15,331 bases of DNA from Helicobacteraceae bacterium (GCA_003250175.1 QKHD01000154.1:1-15331), one strand, 5' to 3'; positions 6,140 to 13,701 are shown, numbered from the stretch's first letter. Notes: generated by a model from the sequence alone, not told the origin. Program-made: numbers and translations.

Positions 6140-7032
6140 GAGTTTTAATTGTAGAAAACGAGCTGTATCTCGCCCAGAGTATTGCGGCGAAACTGATCGA
6201 CCTGGGGTATACGTGCGAGTTTGCCAGTACCCTTAAAGAGGCAGAGCGCAACGAGACCTTCGATGTCGTTCTGCTCTCGACCAATATCTCCGATCAGAAC
6301 TTTTATCCCGTCATCGAGATGTACAAATACGCCATCATTATTCTGATGGTCTCCTATATCAATAACGACACCGTCTCCAAGCCGCTGCAGGCCGGAGCGA
6401 GCGACTATATCCTCAAGCCCTTCATGATCGAGGAGCTGATCCGCAAGATCGAGCACTTTAAAAATCACCACCGTCTCAAGGAAGCCAACCGTATTCTGGC
6501 CGACTACATCGACTACACCTTCGCCGGAATCAAGCTCGACGACGGCATCAGCACCGAGCTGCCGTTGCTGATCAAGACCAACCATGCCAAGAGTGCGGAC
6601 TATTTCGCCTACTCCCTGGCCAAAAAGAAGAACCTCAGCTTTGAGTTTATCCATCTCAACCGCGAACTGGACTGGGAAGGACTGGCCCGCCTGCCCAAGG
6701 GGACGCTGCTCTACCTGAGCGATTTCCAGCAACTTAAAAAAGCGGACAAGGCCAAGCTGATTGAGTCGGTCAAAGGCAAAAACGTCATCATCTGCTCCAC
6801 GGATATGGCCGAAGAGGTGGAGGGTATCGCCACCACAGAGATTAAGACCGACCATAAATCTTATGACGACGGCGACATTCTCAGCATCGAAGAGTATGTC
6901 AAACACGTGCTGATCAGCCACCAGCAGAAACTTCCCGATACCGAGCTTTCCAAAAAGCTGGGCATCTCCCGTAAGTCCCTTTGGGAAAAACGAAAAAAAT
7001 ATGGAATTGTGAAGAAAAATGCAAAAAAATAA
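6136..7032 (+). CDS. HP1021/Cj1608 (CemR)-type atypical orphan response regulator
   Basis: A 298-residue protein: receiver-like domain (1-110), middle domain (about 130-240) and C-terminal Fis-like HTH (about 266-290, LSKKLGISRKSLWEKRKKYGI). The receiver is non-canonical: the acidic pair is E7-N8 and the phospho-acceptor position is S48 (VVLLSTNISD), while the Lys is kept (K94, ILKPF). The middle region resembles a shrunken NtrC AAA+ domain with no Walker A glycines (LLIKTNHAKSAD) and a vestigial Walker B (GTLLYLSDF, 189-197). In Helicobacter and Campylobacter the homologue, also next to ispDF, acts without a histidine kinase, binds oriC and controls redox and energy metabolism. Two cysteines are visible, C27 and one in the middle domain. 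ATG 6136 was chosen over the upstream TTG 6121 because it gives a normal receiver start (MRVLIVENE). It overlaps ispDF by four bases and the next gene by 14. Confidence 0.88.
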   Translation: MRVLIVENELYLAQSIAAKLIDLGYTCEFASTLKEAERNETFDVVLLSTNISDQNFYPVIEMYKYAIIILMVSYINNDTVSKPLQAGASDYILKPFMIEELIRKIEHFKNHHRLKEANRILADYIDYTFAGIKLDDGISTELPLLIKTNHAKSADYFAYSLAKKKNLSFEFIHLNRELDWEGLARLPKGTLLYLSDFQQLKKADKAKLIESVKGKNVIICSTDMAEEVEGIATTEIKTDHKSYDDGDILSIEEYVKHVLISHQQKLPDTELSKKLGISRKSLWEKRKKYGIVKKNAKK

Positions 7033-8200
7033 GACCCTTTATATCGACAAAGAGGCCGTAGCCACGCTCAGCATGGCGAAACTGGGGATCCTCGCCCCCG
7101 TCAAGGGGCTGATGAACAGCGCCGAAGCCAAAAAAGTTGATGAGAGCGGGATGCACAACGGCTGCTCCTTTCCCTTCTCCTTTATTCTCGCCCCTAGCGG
7201 ACGCCGCAACAAAGAGGTATTGGAGAGCAGCAAACCCGGCGACGTACTCACCCTCGTATGCGATAGCAAAGAGTGCGGCAGCCTGACGATTGAAGAGGTC
7301 TTTGAGATCGACCCCATTGCCCGTGTGCAAAACATCTACAAAACCACCGACATGTCCCACCCCGGGATCCAGAAAACCCTCAAACGTCTGGGCAATCTGG
7401 CGGTCTCCGGAGCGTTCGAGGTGGATTTTGAAGACGTGAGCGAAGCGGTCAGCCGTGTCCAGGCCAAGGTCGCGGGACTGGAAGCCAAGAACATCACCGG
7501 GATGGTCATGGCTGCTCGCCCGCTGCACCGTGCCCATGAGCGGATGATTCGCCAGGCATTGGAGAAGTGCGATCTGATGGTGATCTTCCTCTCCAAACCC
7601 TATCTGCACGATCTGATCAACTATGATCTGCGCCGGGCGACGGTCGATTATTTTGTCAAAAACTTCCTGCCTAGCGAAAAGATCGTTGTGGTGCCGCTGG
7701 AGAATACCTACATCTTCGCGGGCAACAACGAGGTCATTCTTAATGCCATCGCCGTAAAGAACTTCGGCTGTACGAAGTTTATCGTCGGTCAGAACCACGC
7801 AGGGTTGGGGATGCACTACGAAAAGAAAAAGATCAGTACCATTTTTGACCAGCTAACAGGCCTTGATCTGGATATCGAGACGGTCAGCGAGTTCGTCTAT
7901 TGCAACGAGTGCAAAACCCTGGTAACCACCAACACCTGCCCCCACGGTCAGCACCACCACATCTCCTACCACTCCGAATCGATCCTGGAACTGTTTAAAG
8001 TGGGCATCCTGCCGCCGGCGGTTTTGATCCGTAAAGAGATCTCGGCGATGATTCTGGCGAGACTGCATCCAAATCGTTTCAAAAATATCCCCAAACTGTA
8101 CTATGATTTCATCCCTGGAAGCGGTTTGATCGAAGAACACAGTGAAGAGGACTTCTATCTATCCCTGATGCGGCTCTATCAGACCAGCTCACTGACCTAA
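7019..8200 (+). CDS. Sulfate adenylyltransferase (Sat)-family protein with altered active site
   Basis: A 393-residue protein with the layout of dissimilatory-type ATP sulfurylases: PUA-like N-terminal domain (about 5-150, including the SPLxGFM-like APVKGLMN and HPGIQKTL), catalytic domain (about 155-330), and a zinc-site-like CxxC-x8-CPHG (C295, C298, C307). ATP sulfurylase makes adenosine phosphosulfate from sulfate and ATP, or the reverse during sulfur oxidation. The core QTRNPxHRxHE reads MAARPLHRAHE (164-174): the HxxH is kept, but the Gln and the catalytic Arg are lost. The second motif GRDHAG reads GQNHAG (257-262). Activity is therefore doubtful and a different nucleotidyl-transfer or regulatory role is possible. 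Its place behind the CemR-type regulator matches C. jejuni Cj1609. It overlaps the regulator by 14 bases and has only a weak ribosome site, suggesting coupled translation. Confidence 0.85.
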   Translation: MQKNKTLYIDKEAVATLSMAKLGILAPVKGLMNSAEAKKVDESGMHNGCSFPFSFILAPSGRRNKEVLESSKPGDVLTLVCDSKECGSLTIEEVFEIDPIARVQNIYKTTDMSHPGIQKTLKRLGNLAVSGAFEVDFEDVSEAVSRVQAKVAGLEAKNITGMVMAARPLHRAHERMIRQALEKCDLMVIFLSKPYLHDLINYDLRRATVDYFVKNFLPSEKIVVVPLENTYIFAGNNEVILNAIAVKNFGCTKFIVGQNHAGLGMHYEKKKISTIFDQLTGLDLDIETVSEFVYCNECKTLVTTNTCPHGQHHHISYHSESILELFKVGILPPAVLIRKEISAMILARLHPNRFKNIPKLYYDFIPGSGLIEEHSEEDFYLSLMRLYQTSSLT

Positions 8201-8213
8201 AAGGAGCAGGCGT

Positions 8214-8681
8214 ATGGATTGGCAGAAGCTTTTTGTAACATTTTTTTATTCCGGGTTGGCCCCCAAGGCGCCCGGCACGTTCGGAACCATCGCCGGGATG
8301 GCGGCGGGGATCGTTTTTTTGCTGCTTTTTCCCAAGAGCACGCTCTTTACGGCGATCATTGCGCTGAGCATCATCGCCATGCTGGAGATTAACAAATACG
8401 AAGCCAAAACCGGAACCCACGATGACAAATCCATCGTGATCGATGAAGTGGCGGGGATCTGGCTTACTATGGTGATGATTCCCTTCGACTGGGTTTCGAT
8501 GCTGCTGGGCTTCGCCTTTTTCCGTCTCTACGACATTACCAAGCCCTCCATCATCGGGCGGGTTGACCGCAAGCTCAAGGGCGGCCCGGGGGTCATGCTT
8601 GACGACCTGCTGGCCGGATTCTTTGCCGGGATCACCGTACTGGTGCTCCAGGGACTTTATACGAAATTTTTAGGAGCCTGA
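8214..8681 (+). CDS. pgpA: Phosphatidylglycerophosphatase A
   Basis: A 155-residue inner-membrane protein that dephosphorylates phosphatidylglycerol phosphate to phosphatidylglycerol. Family marks are SGLAPKAPGTFGT (13-25), the acidic DKSIVIDEVAG (71-81), a hydrophobic middle, RLYDITKP (104-111) and GGPGVMLDDLLAG (123-135). Three to four hydrophobic segments are visible (about 26-58, 82-105, 131-150). The start is supported by AAGGAG (8201-8206), eight bases before the ATG. It is 13 bases after the Sat-like gene and one base before mgtE, so it is within the operon. No oddities were seen. Confidence 0.93.
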   Translation: MDWQKLFVTFFYSGLAPKAPGTFGTIAGMAAGIVFLLLFPKSTLFTAIIALSIIAMLEINKYEAKTGTHDDKSIVIDEVAGIWLTMVMIPFDWVSMLLGFAFFRLYDITKPSIIGRVDRKLKGGPGVMLDDLLAGFFAGITVLVLQGLYTKFLGA

Positions 8682-8682
8682 G

Positions 8683-10059
8683 ATGGCACTGGAAAACCTT
8701 GACCGCGCCGAACAGATTCAGCTGCTTGACGGCTACATTACCGCCATTAATGAAGGCAAGGAAACGGACATTGTCCTGCACGAATCGGATATTGCCGAGA
8801 TTCTTACGGAGATCAAAAAAGAGGACAGTGACAAGTTCTACAACTATCTGACCAGTCTCCCCCCTGAAATCCAGGGGGATACCTTCCTCGAACTTCCGGA
8901 CAAGTACCAAAACGACCTCTCTAAGGAGATGAGCGCCGAGGACCTGGCCAAGGTCGTCAATGAAATGGACACCGACGATGCGACGGACATGGTCCAGAAG
9001 ATCGAAGAGAACGACGCGCTCAAAGCCCGGGAGGTTATCTCCCAGCTGGAAGACGACCACAAAAAGCACGTCACCAGCCTCAAACTCTACAAGGACGACC
9101 AGGCCGGTTCGTTCATGCAGGTGGAGCTTTTCAGCGCCAACCTGGACGAGACCATTGCCCAGGCCCTTAAGCGTCTCAAACACCTAAAGATCGAAGAGGA
9201 GCTGGAGAACATCCACTACGTCTTTATCGTCGATAACGAAAACCGTTTGCTGGGCCACATCTCGTTAGAAGACCTGATTATCATCGATTTTAACAAGACC
9301 TTCCGCGAGATCGAAGATGAGTGGGAAGAGACGGTGACCGTCCGTAGCTACGACGATATCAAAACCGTGGCCAACGTGGTGGAAAAGTACAACCTGACCG
9401 TTCTGCCCGTGGTGGACAACTTTAACCACCTCCTGGGCCGGATTACGCCGGACGACATGTATGATATCATCGAAGAAAACGCCACCGACCAGATCTACTC
9501 CCTGGCAAACGTCGACGTGGAAGAAGAGCTGCAAGATAGCGTTTTCGAAACCGGTCGCAGCCGCGGTTTCTGGCTCTTGATCAACCTCATTACGGCGGTG
9601 GTCGCTTCCTTGGTGATCGGTACCTTCAGCGAGACGATCAATCAGCTGGTGGCCCTGGCCGTATTGATGCCGATTGTCGCCTCCATGGGAGGGATTGCCG
9701 GTACACAGACCATGACCGTTGTCGTTCGTCAGCTGGCCCTGGGTGAAGTCACTTTCGACCACACCAAGGAGATTTTGAAAAAAGAGCTGTTGATTGCCAT
9801 AATGAACGGGGTGCTCTTCTCCCTGGTGACCACACTGCTGGCCTATATCTGGTTTAAAATGCCGATGCTGGGTCTGGTGATGGCGCTGGCCATCTTTACC
9901 AACCTGGTTTTTGCCGGGGTTTTCGGTGCGGGGATTCCCCTCTTTTTGAAAAAGATCGATATCGATCCGGCCATCGCCAGCGGTGTGCTGCTGACCACCG
10001 TGACCGACGTGGTGGGCTTTTTTACCTTCCTGGGTCTGGCAACCCTCTTGTTGCTGTAA
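8683..10059 (+). CDS. mgtE: MgtE-family magnesium transporter
   Basis: A 458-residue inner-membrane Mg2+ channel/transporter. The order is: acidic N-terminal superhelical domain (about 1-125), two CBS domains (about 135-195 and 200-260) that sense cytosolic Mg2+, a connecting helix (around 270-285), and about five membrane helices (290-458). The pore region has LMPIVASMGGIAGTQ, where many relatives have MGGNAGNQ, and SGVLLTTVTD with the conserved pore Asp at D442. The acidic residues of the N and CBS domains fit Mg2+ gating. TAGGAG (8671-8676) precedes the ATG, and the pgpA stop is one base away. Mg2+ supply has no obvious pathway link to its neighbours beyond phospholipid and nucleotide enzymes that need the ion. 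Confidence 0.95.
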   Translation: MALENLDRAEQIQLLDGYITAINEGKETDIVLHESDIAEILTEIKKEDSDKFYNYLTSLPPEIQGDTFLELPDKYQNDLSKEMSAEDLAKVVNEMDTDDATDMVQKIEENDALKAREVISQLEDDHKKHVTSLKLYKDDQAGSFMQVELFSANLDETIAQALKRLKHLKIEEELENIHYVFIVDNENRLLGHISLEDLIIIDFNKTFREIEDEWEETVTVRSYDDIKTVANVVEKYNLTVLPVVDNFNHLLGRITPDDMYDIIEENATDQIYSLANVDVEEELQDSVFETGRSRGFWLLINLITAVVASLVIGTFSETINQLVALAVLMPIVASMGGIAGTQTMTVVVRQLALGEVTFDHTKEILKKELLIAIMNGVLFSLVTTLLAYIWFKMPMLGLVMALAIFTNLVFAGVFGAGIPLFLKKIDIDPAIASGVLLTTVTDVVGFFTFLGLATLLLL

Positions 10060-10068
10060 AGGGGCGGT

Positions 10069-11019
10069 GTGGAGCTGGTATTTGTAGATTACGAAACCCT
10101 GGGGGATGTGGACATTCGTCCTTTTGAGCGTTTCGGCAAGGTGACGATTTACGATAAAACCGCTCCACAGGAGACCGCAAAGCGGCTCGAAACGGCCCAG
10201 ATCGTTATTACCAACAAGGTGGTGATTGACGATACCGTCATGGCGGCGGCTCCGGAGCTAAAGCTCATCTGCGTCTCGGCCACGGGGGTAAATAACATCG
10301 ACCTGGCCGCGGCTAAGGCTCGGGGCATCGCAGTCACCAACGTGGCGGGGTACTCGACGGAGAGTGTCGTGGCCCACACTTTCGCCCTCTATTTTCAACT
10401 GGCACACCACACCGACTATTACGATCGGTACGCCAAAAACGAGTGGGTTAAAAGCGACTGCTTTACCCACCTGGACCAACCCTTTTACGAGCTCTTTGGC
10501 AAACGCTGGGGGATTATCGGCATGGGTACCATCGGACGGCGGGTCGCCCAGGTGGCCCAGGCCTTCGGGTGTGAGGTGTGCTATACCTCTATCAGCGGGG
10601 TACCGCGCGACGAAGTGTTTGCGGAGATGACACTGGACGAGCTTTTGGGCTCGTGCGATGTCATCTCGATCCACGCACCGTTGACCGAGAAGACCAAAGG
10701 TCTTTTGGGTGCTGCGGAGCTGGCACGGATGAAACCTTCTGCCATCTTACTCAACCTCGGACGGGGCGGGATTGTCGATGAATCCGCCCTGGCCGAAGCG
10801 CTGGATAACGCCCGGCTCCGCGGTGCGGGTCTGGACGTGATGGCCAAGGAGCCGCCCCAGGTGGGCAATAAGCTCTTTGAAATAAAAAAAAGTTATAATT
10901 CGATCCTCTCTCCCCATATCGCCTGGGCCAGTGTGGAAGCACGCACCCGTTTGGTTGCGATGATCGAAAAAAACATCGACGCTTTTCTAAACAATCAAAT
11001 TTTAAACAGGGTGGTATGA
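10069..11019 (+). CDS. D-2-hydroxyacid dehydrogenase (glycerate dehydrogenase/hydroxypyruvate reductase-like)
   Basis: A 316-residue cytoplasmic dehydrogenase of the D-isomer-specific family. The Rossmann motif is GMGTIG (151-156). The catalytic triad positions are R232 (NLGRGGIVDE), E261 (DVMAKEP) and H283 (SPHIAWAS). The substrate could be hydroxypyruvate/glycerate, pyruvate/lactate or another 2-oxoacid; sequence alone does not decide it. At the end of the second Rossmann strand the sequence is CYTSISG, without the Asp usual in NAD-specific relatives, so NADP use or mixed specificity is possible. The start is GTG, with AAAGGGG just upstream and the mgtE stop nine bases before. The stop overlaps the next start (ATGA). 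An A+T-rich patch inside its 3' part (10877-10900) could hold a promoter for the following genes. Confidence 0.9.
   Translation: MELVFVDYETLGDVDIRPFERFGKVTIYDKTAPQETAKRLETAQIVITNKVVIDDTVMAAAPELKLICVSATGVNNIDLAAAKARGIAVTNVAGYSTESVVAHTFALYFQLAHHTDYYDRYAKNEWVKSDCFTHLDQPFYELFGKRWGIIGMGTIGRRVAQVAQAFGCEVCYTSISGVPRDEVFAEMTLDELLGSCDVISIHAPLTEKTKGLLGAAELARMKPSAILLNLGRGGIVDESALAEALDNARLRGAGLDVMAKEPPQVGNKLFEIKKSYNSILSPHIAWASVEARTRLVAMIEKNIDAFLNNQILNRVV
10894..10899 (+). promoter_or_regulatory. Possible internal promoter (-10 TATAAT) inside the dehydrogenase gene
   Basis: A perfect TATAAT in an A+T-rich run (10876-10900) that stands out from the G+C-rich coding sequence. It lies about 117 bases before the LOG-family gene. 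There is no -35 at normal spacing; TTGAAA (10877-10882) is only 11 bases away. Confidence 0.3.
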
Positions 11020-11756
11020 TGAGTAAACGACTTGTAAATATGAGACGGCAACTGGACTTTAGCGAACCGTGGAGCATCTTCAAGGTGATGGCGGATTTCG
11101 TCAACGGGTTTGATACCCTCAAAGAACTGGGGCCATCGGTGACCATGTTCGGCAGTGCCCGAACCAAGCCCGACAACAAATATTACAAGATGGCAGAAGA
11201 GCTGGGCTTCATGATGGCCGAACGCGGCTACAACGTCGTAACCGGCGGCAGCAACGGCATCATGGAGGCCGCCAACAAAGGTGCTTTCCGCAGTGGAAAA
11301 GCGAAGTCCGTAGGCCTCAATATCAATCTGCCCTTCGAGCAGAAGTCAAACGACTACCTCGACATCGACATGGAGTTTGACTACTTCTTCTCGCGAAAAG
11401 TGATGCTGGTGAAATACTCCCAGGCCTACATCATCTTTCCGGGAGGATTTGGAACGATGGACGAACTGTTTGAGGCATTGACCCTGGTTCAGACGAAAAA
11501 AATCTTCCCCATCGGTATCTTCCTGGTGGGTGTGGACTACTGGGCGCCGATGCTGGAGTTTATCAAACACAGCATGCTCAGTGAAGGCACCATCTCCCAG
11601 GAAGACTTCGACCTGATCAAGATGACGGACGATCTGGAAATGATTGCCCGCTATACCGAAGATCAGATCAAGTCCAAACTGACCGACATGGAAGAGGAAG
11701 ATCTGACGGATCTGGATGCCTATCAACGCCTCAAAGAATTTTTAGAGGATCGATAA
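11016..11756 (+). CDS. LOG-family (TIGR00730) Rossmann-fold nucleotide phosphoribohydrolase-like protein
   Basis: A 246-residue cytoplasmic protein. Characteristic motifs are FGSARTKPD (45-53), VTGGSNGIMEAANKGA (75-90), RK at 127-128 and PGGFGTMDE (142-150), the signature of LOG/lysine-decarboxylase-like proteins. Characterised members remove the base from nucleoside monophosphates (cytokinin activation in plants, nucleotide turnover in bacteria); the older label lysine decarboxylase is not supported. The natural substrate here is unknown. The start could be ATG 11016 (overlapping the previous stop as ATGA) or ATG 11019, which gives the same frame and differs by one Met. Five bases separate it from mnmA. 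Confidence 0.9.
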   Translation: MMSKRLVNMRRQLDFSEPWSIFKVMADFVNGFDTLKELGPSVTMFGSARTKPDNKYYKMAEELGFMMAERGYNVVTGGSNGIMEAANKGAFRSGKAKSVGLNINLPFEQKSNDYLDIDMEFDYFFSRKVMLVKYSQAYIIFPGGFGTMDELFEALTLVQTKKIFPIGIFLVGVDYWAPMLEFIKHSMLSEGTISQEDFDLIKMTDDLEMIARYTEDQIKSKLTDMEEEDLTDLDAYQRLKEFLEDR

Positions 11757-11761
11757 AGGAA

Positions 11762-12790
11762 ATGAAAAAACGAGTACTGGTAGGGCTTTCGGGTGGGGTT
11801 GACTCCACCTTTGCCGCCTACCAACTGAAACAGGACGGTTATGAGGTCGTCGGCGTCTACATGAAGATGTTCGACAACCCCTCCTTTCACGAGGCAAATA
11901 TCCGTAAGGTCAAGGCCGTTGCCGAATATCTCGGCATCGAACACCATATTTACGATATTACCGATCGTTTTTACCAAGAGGTTTACAACCCCTTTGTACA
12001 GGGCTACATGAACGGCCAGACCCCCAACCCGTGCGGCCGATGCAACCAGCTGATCAAGTTCGGCCGGTTTGTGGAGATCGCCGACGAGCTGGGGTGTGAT
12101 CTGGTCTCGACGGGCCACTATATCAACACCGACGGCACCTTTATTTACGAGGCGGAAGACGACAGCAAGGATCAGACCTACTTTCTCTTCCACGTCGACC
12201 CCAAGGTGCTTGGACGCCTGATTTTCCCCCTGGGGAACAAGGTCAAAGAGGACATCAAAGAGTACATCCGGAGCATCGAACCGCTTAAAGAGATCGCCGT
12301 TCAGCGCGAATCGAGCGAAATCTGCTTTGTGGAGACGGACTACCGCGACGTGCTGCGCAAGTATGTCGATGTGGACCAGCCCGGCGAGATTCTGACCAGC
12401 GACGGTCAGGTGATCGGTACCCATAAGGGCTATATGAACTATACCATCGGCCAGCGCCGCGGTTTTGAGACGCGTTTGAAAAAACGGCTCTTTATCAACA
12501 AGATTATTCCGGAGAAAAACCAGATTATCGTCGGCGAAAAGGACGAACTCCAGCAGGAGACGGTCCGGATCGACGACATCAATCTCTTCTTTACTCCGGA
12601 GGGGGATCGGTTTAAGGTGGTGGTCAAGCTTCGCTACCGCACCCGAAAAATCCCCTGCGAGGTCGTTTTAGACGGGCAGGGCGGGGCGATGATCTACCTG
12701 GAAGAGCCTGCGGAGCTGGGCGTTGCCAAAGGTCAGGCCGCCGTCTTTTATGACGGCAAAAAGATGCTGGGAGGCGGCTGGATCGTATGA
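11762..12790 (+). CDS. mnmA: tRNA-specific 2-thiouridylase MnmA
   Basis: A 342-residue cytoplasmic enzyme that thiolates U34 of Lys, Glu and Gln tRNAs using ATP and a persulfide relay. The PP-loop SGGVDS is at 10-15. The family stretch TPNPCGRCNQLIKF (87-100) supplies the first Cys (C94, with C91 nearby), and SSEICFV (184-190) supplies the second (C188). Other marks are STGHY (116-120) and GQRRGF in the C-terminal half. It is slightly short compared with the roughly 360-residue enterobacterial enzyme. An AGGA lies only one base before the ATG, so initiation may depend on GAGG at 11745-11748 or on coupling from the LOG gene. The stop overlaps the DUF89 start (ATGA). Confidence 0.95.
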   Translation: MKKRVLVGLSGGVDSTFAAYQLKQDGYEVVGVYMKMFDNPSFHEANIRKVKAVAEYLGIEHHIYDITDRFYQEVYNPFVQGYMNGQTPNPCGRCNQLIKFGRFVEIADELGCDLVSTGHYINTDGTFIYEAEDDSKDQTYFLFHVDPKVLGRLIFPLGNKVKEDIKEYIRSIEPLKEIAVQRESSEICFVETDYRDVLRKYVDVDQPGEILTSDGQVIGTHKGYMNYTIGQRRGFETRLKKRLFINKIIPEKNQIIVGEKDELQQETVRIDDINLFFTPEGDRFKVVVKLRYRTRKIPCEVVLDGQGGAMIYLEEPAELGVAKGQAAVFYDGKKMLGGGWIV

Positions 12791-13647
12791 CCATCCAAAA
12801 CCCCTGCGTCGGCTGTATTTTAGGCCAGGTCGAAAAGACCCTGGCCGTTTTGAACCTTCCGGAGGCAACGGCCTCGGCCATCCGTGCCGAGGCGCTCCGG
12901 ATGTCTCCGGATTTTTCCTTCGCCCACACCCCTCCCTTCGTAGCCAAAGATGTCTACCAGATGATCTCCCGCCTCTCCGGAGTGGACGATCCGTTAGAGA
13001 GCGTCAAGCAGTCCAGTATCGAAGCGGCAACGTCGCTGCTCCCTTTTGTCCATGAACGCATCCACGCGAGTGACGACCCCCTTTTTGCCGCTCTAAAAGC
13101 CGCGGTGGCGGGCAATGTGATCGACTTTGGCGCCAAGGAGCAGTTTGACCTTAACGACGAAGTGGCCAAGGTGTTTGACACCCCTTTTTATATCGATGCC
13201 TACGAGGCCCTTGCCAAAGAGATTGCCACCGTACCCAGACTGATGATTCTGGCGGATAACAGCGGTGAAAATGTTTTTGACAAGGTTCTGGCCGAGACCA
13301 TCCGGAGACTCTATCCAGAAAAAGAGATCTATTATGCCGTTCGCGGCCGCCCCATCATTAACGACATCACCCTCAAAGAGGCCCGACAGGTAGGCCTCGA
13401 CAGCGTTACGACGCTGGTGGATACGGGAGTCGATACGCCGGGGCTGGACCTGCTGCGGGCATCACCGGCCTTTGCGGAGCTCTTTGCCAGCATGCCGCTG
13501 GTCATCGCCAAGGGGATGGGCAACTACGAATGCCTGGAAAGTGCTCCGGAGCACAACATCTATTTTCTCTTCAAGGTTAAGTGCGAAGTGGTGGCCGACT
13601 CCATCGCCGCACCGATCGGTTCGATTATCCTCTATCATAACCGCTGA
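12787..13647 (+). CDS. DUF89/ARMT1-like damage-control phosphatase
   Basis: A 286-residue cytoplasmic protein of the DUF89 family, metal-dependent phosphatases thought to remove damaged or excess sugar-phosphate metabolites. Visible motifs: N-terminal CVGC (C7, C10), typical of the prokaryotic subgroup; AGNVIDFG (108-115); LADNSGENVFD (155-165) with the metal-binding Asp-Asn; VRGRPIINDIT (185-195); KGMGNYECL (242-250); and FLFKVKC (260-266). All core motifs are intact, so it is probably active, but the substrate cannot be read from the sequence. It begins inside the mnmA stop codon and is the last gene of the run, followed by a 121-base A+T-rich gap. Confidence 0.9.
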   Translation: MTIQNPCVGCILGQVEKTLAVLNLPEATASAIRAEALRMSPDFSFAHTPPFVAKDVYQMISRLSGVDDPLESVKQSSIEAATSLLPFVHERIHASDDPLFAALKAAVAGNVIDFGAKEQFDLNDEVAKVFDTPFYIDAYEALAKEIATVPRLMILADNSGENVFDKVLAETIRRLYPEKEIYYAVRGRPIINDITLKEARQVGLDSVTTLVDTGVDTPGLDLLRASPAFAELFASMPLVIAKGMGNYECLESAPEHNIYFLFKVKCEVVADSIAAPIGSIILYHNR

Positions 13648-13667
13648 CACCCAAATGCCTCTTTTTT

Positions 13668-13701
13668 GCCCAAATAAATGTTTTTTTTGTGGCTAATTTT
13701 T
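13668..13701 (+). terminator. Weak hairpin with T-rich tail after the DUF89 gene
   Basis: GCC-CAAA (13668-13674) can pair with TTTG-T-GGC (13686-13693) with one bulge and an 11-base loop, followed by TAATTTTT. It lies 21 bases after the stop. The stem is short and A+T-rich, so intrinsic termination of the operon here is only a suggestion. Confidence 0.25.

Noticed and set aside
6145..6921. 258-codon antisense open frame opposite the regulator gene
   Set aside because: It mirrors the real gene, has no ribosome site or recognisable domain, and is typical of antisense frames in G+C-rich DNA; the same applies to the long frames opposite thiC, mgtE and the Sat-like gene.
11016..11756. Lysine decarboxylase as product of the LOG-family gene
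   Set aside because: This is a legacy label for the PGGxGTxxE family; there is no pyridoxal-phosphate fold, and characterised members are nucleotide phosphoribohydrolases.
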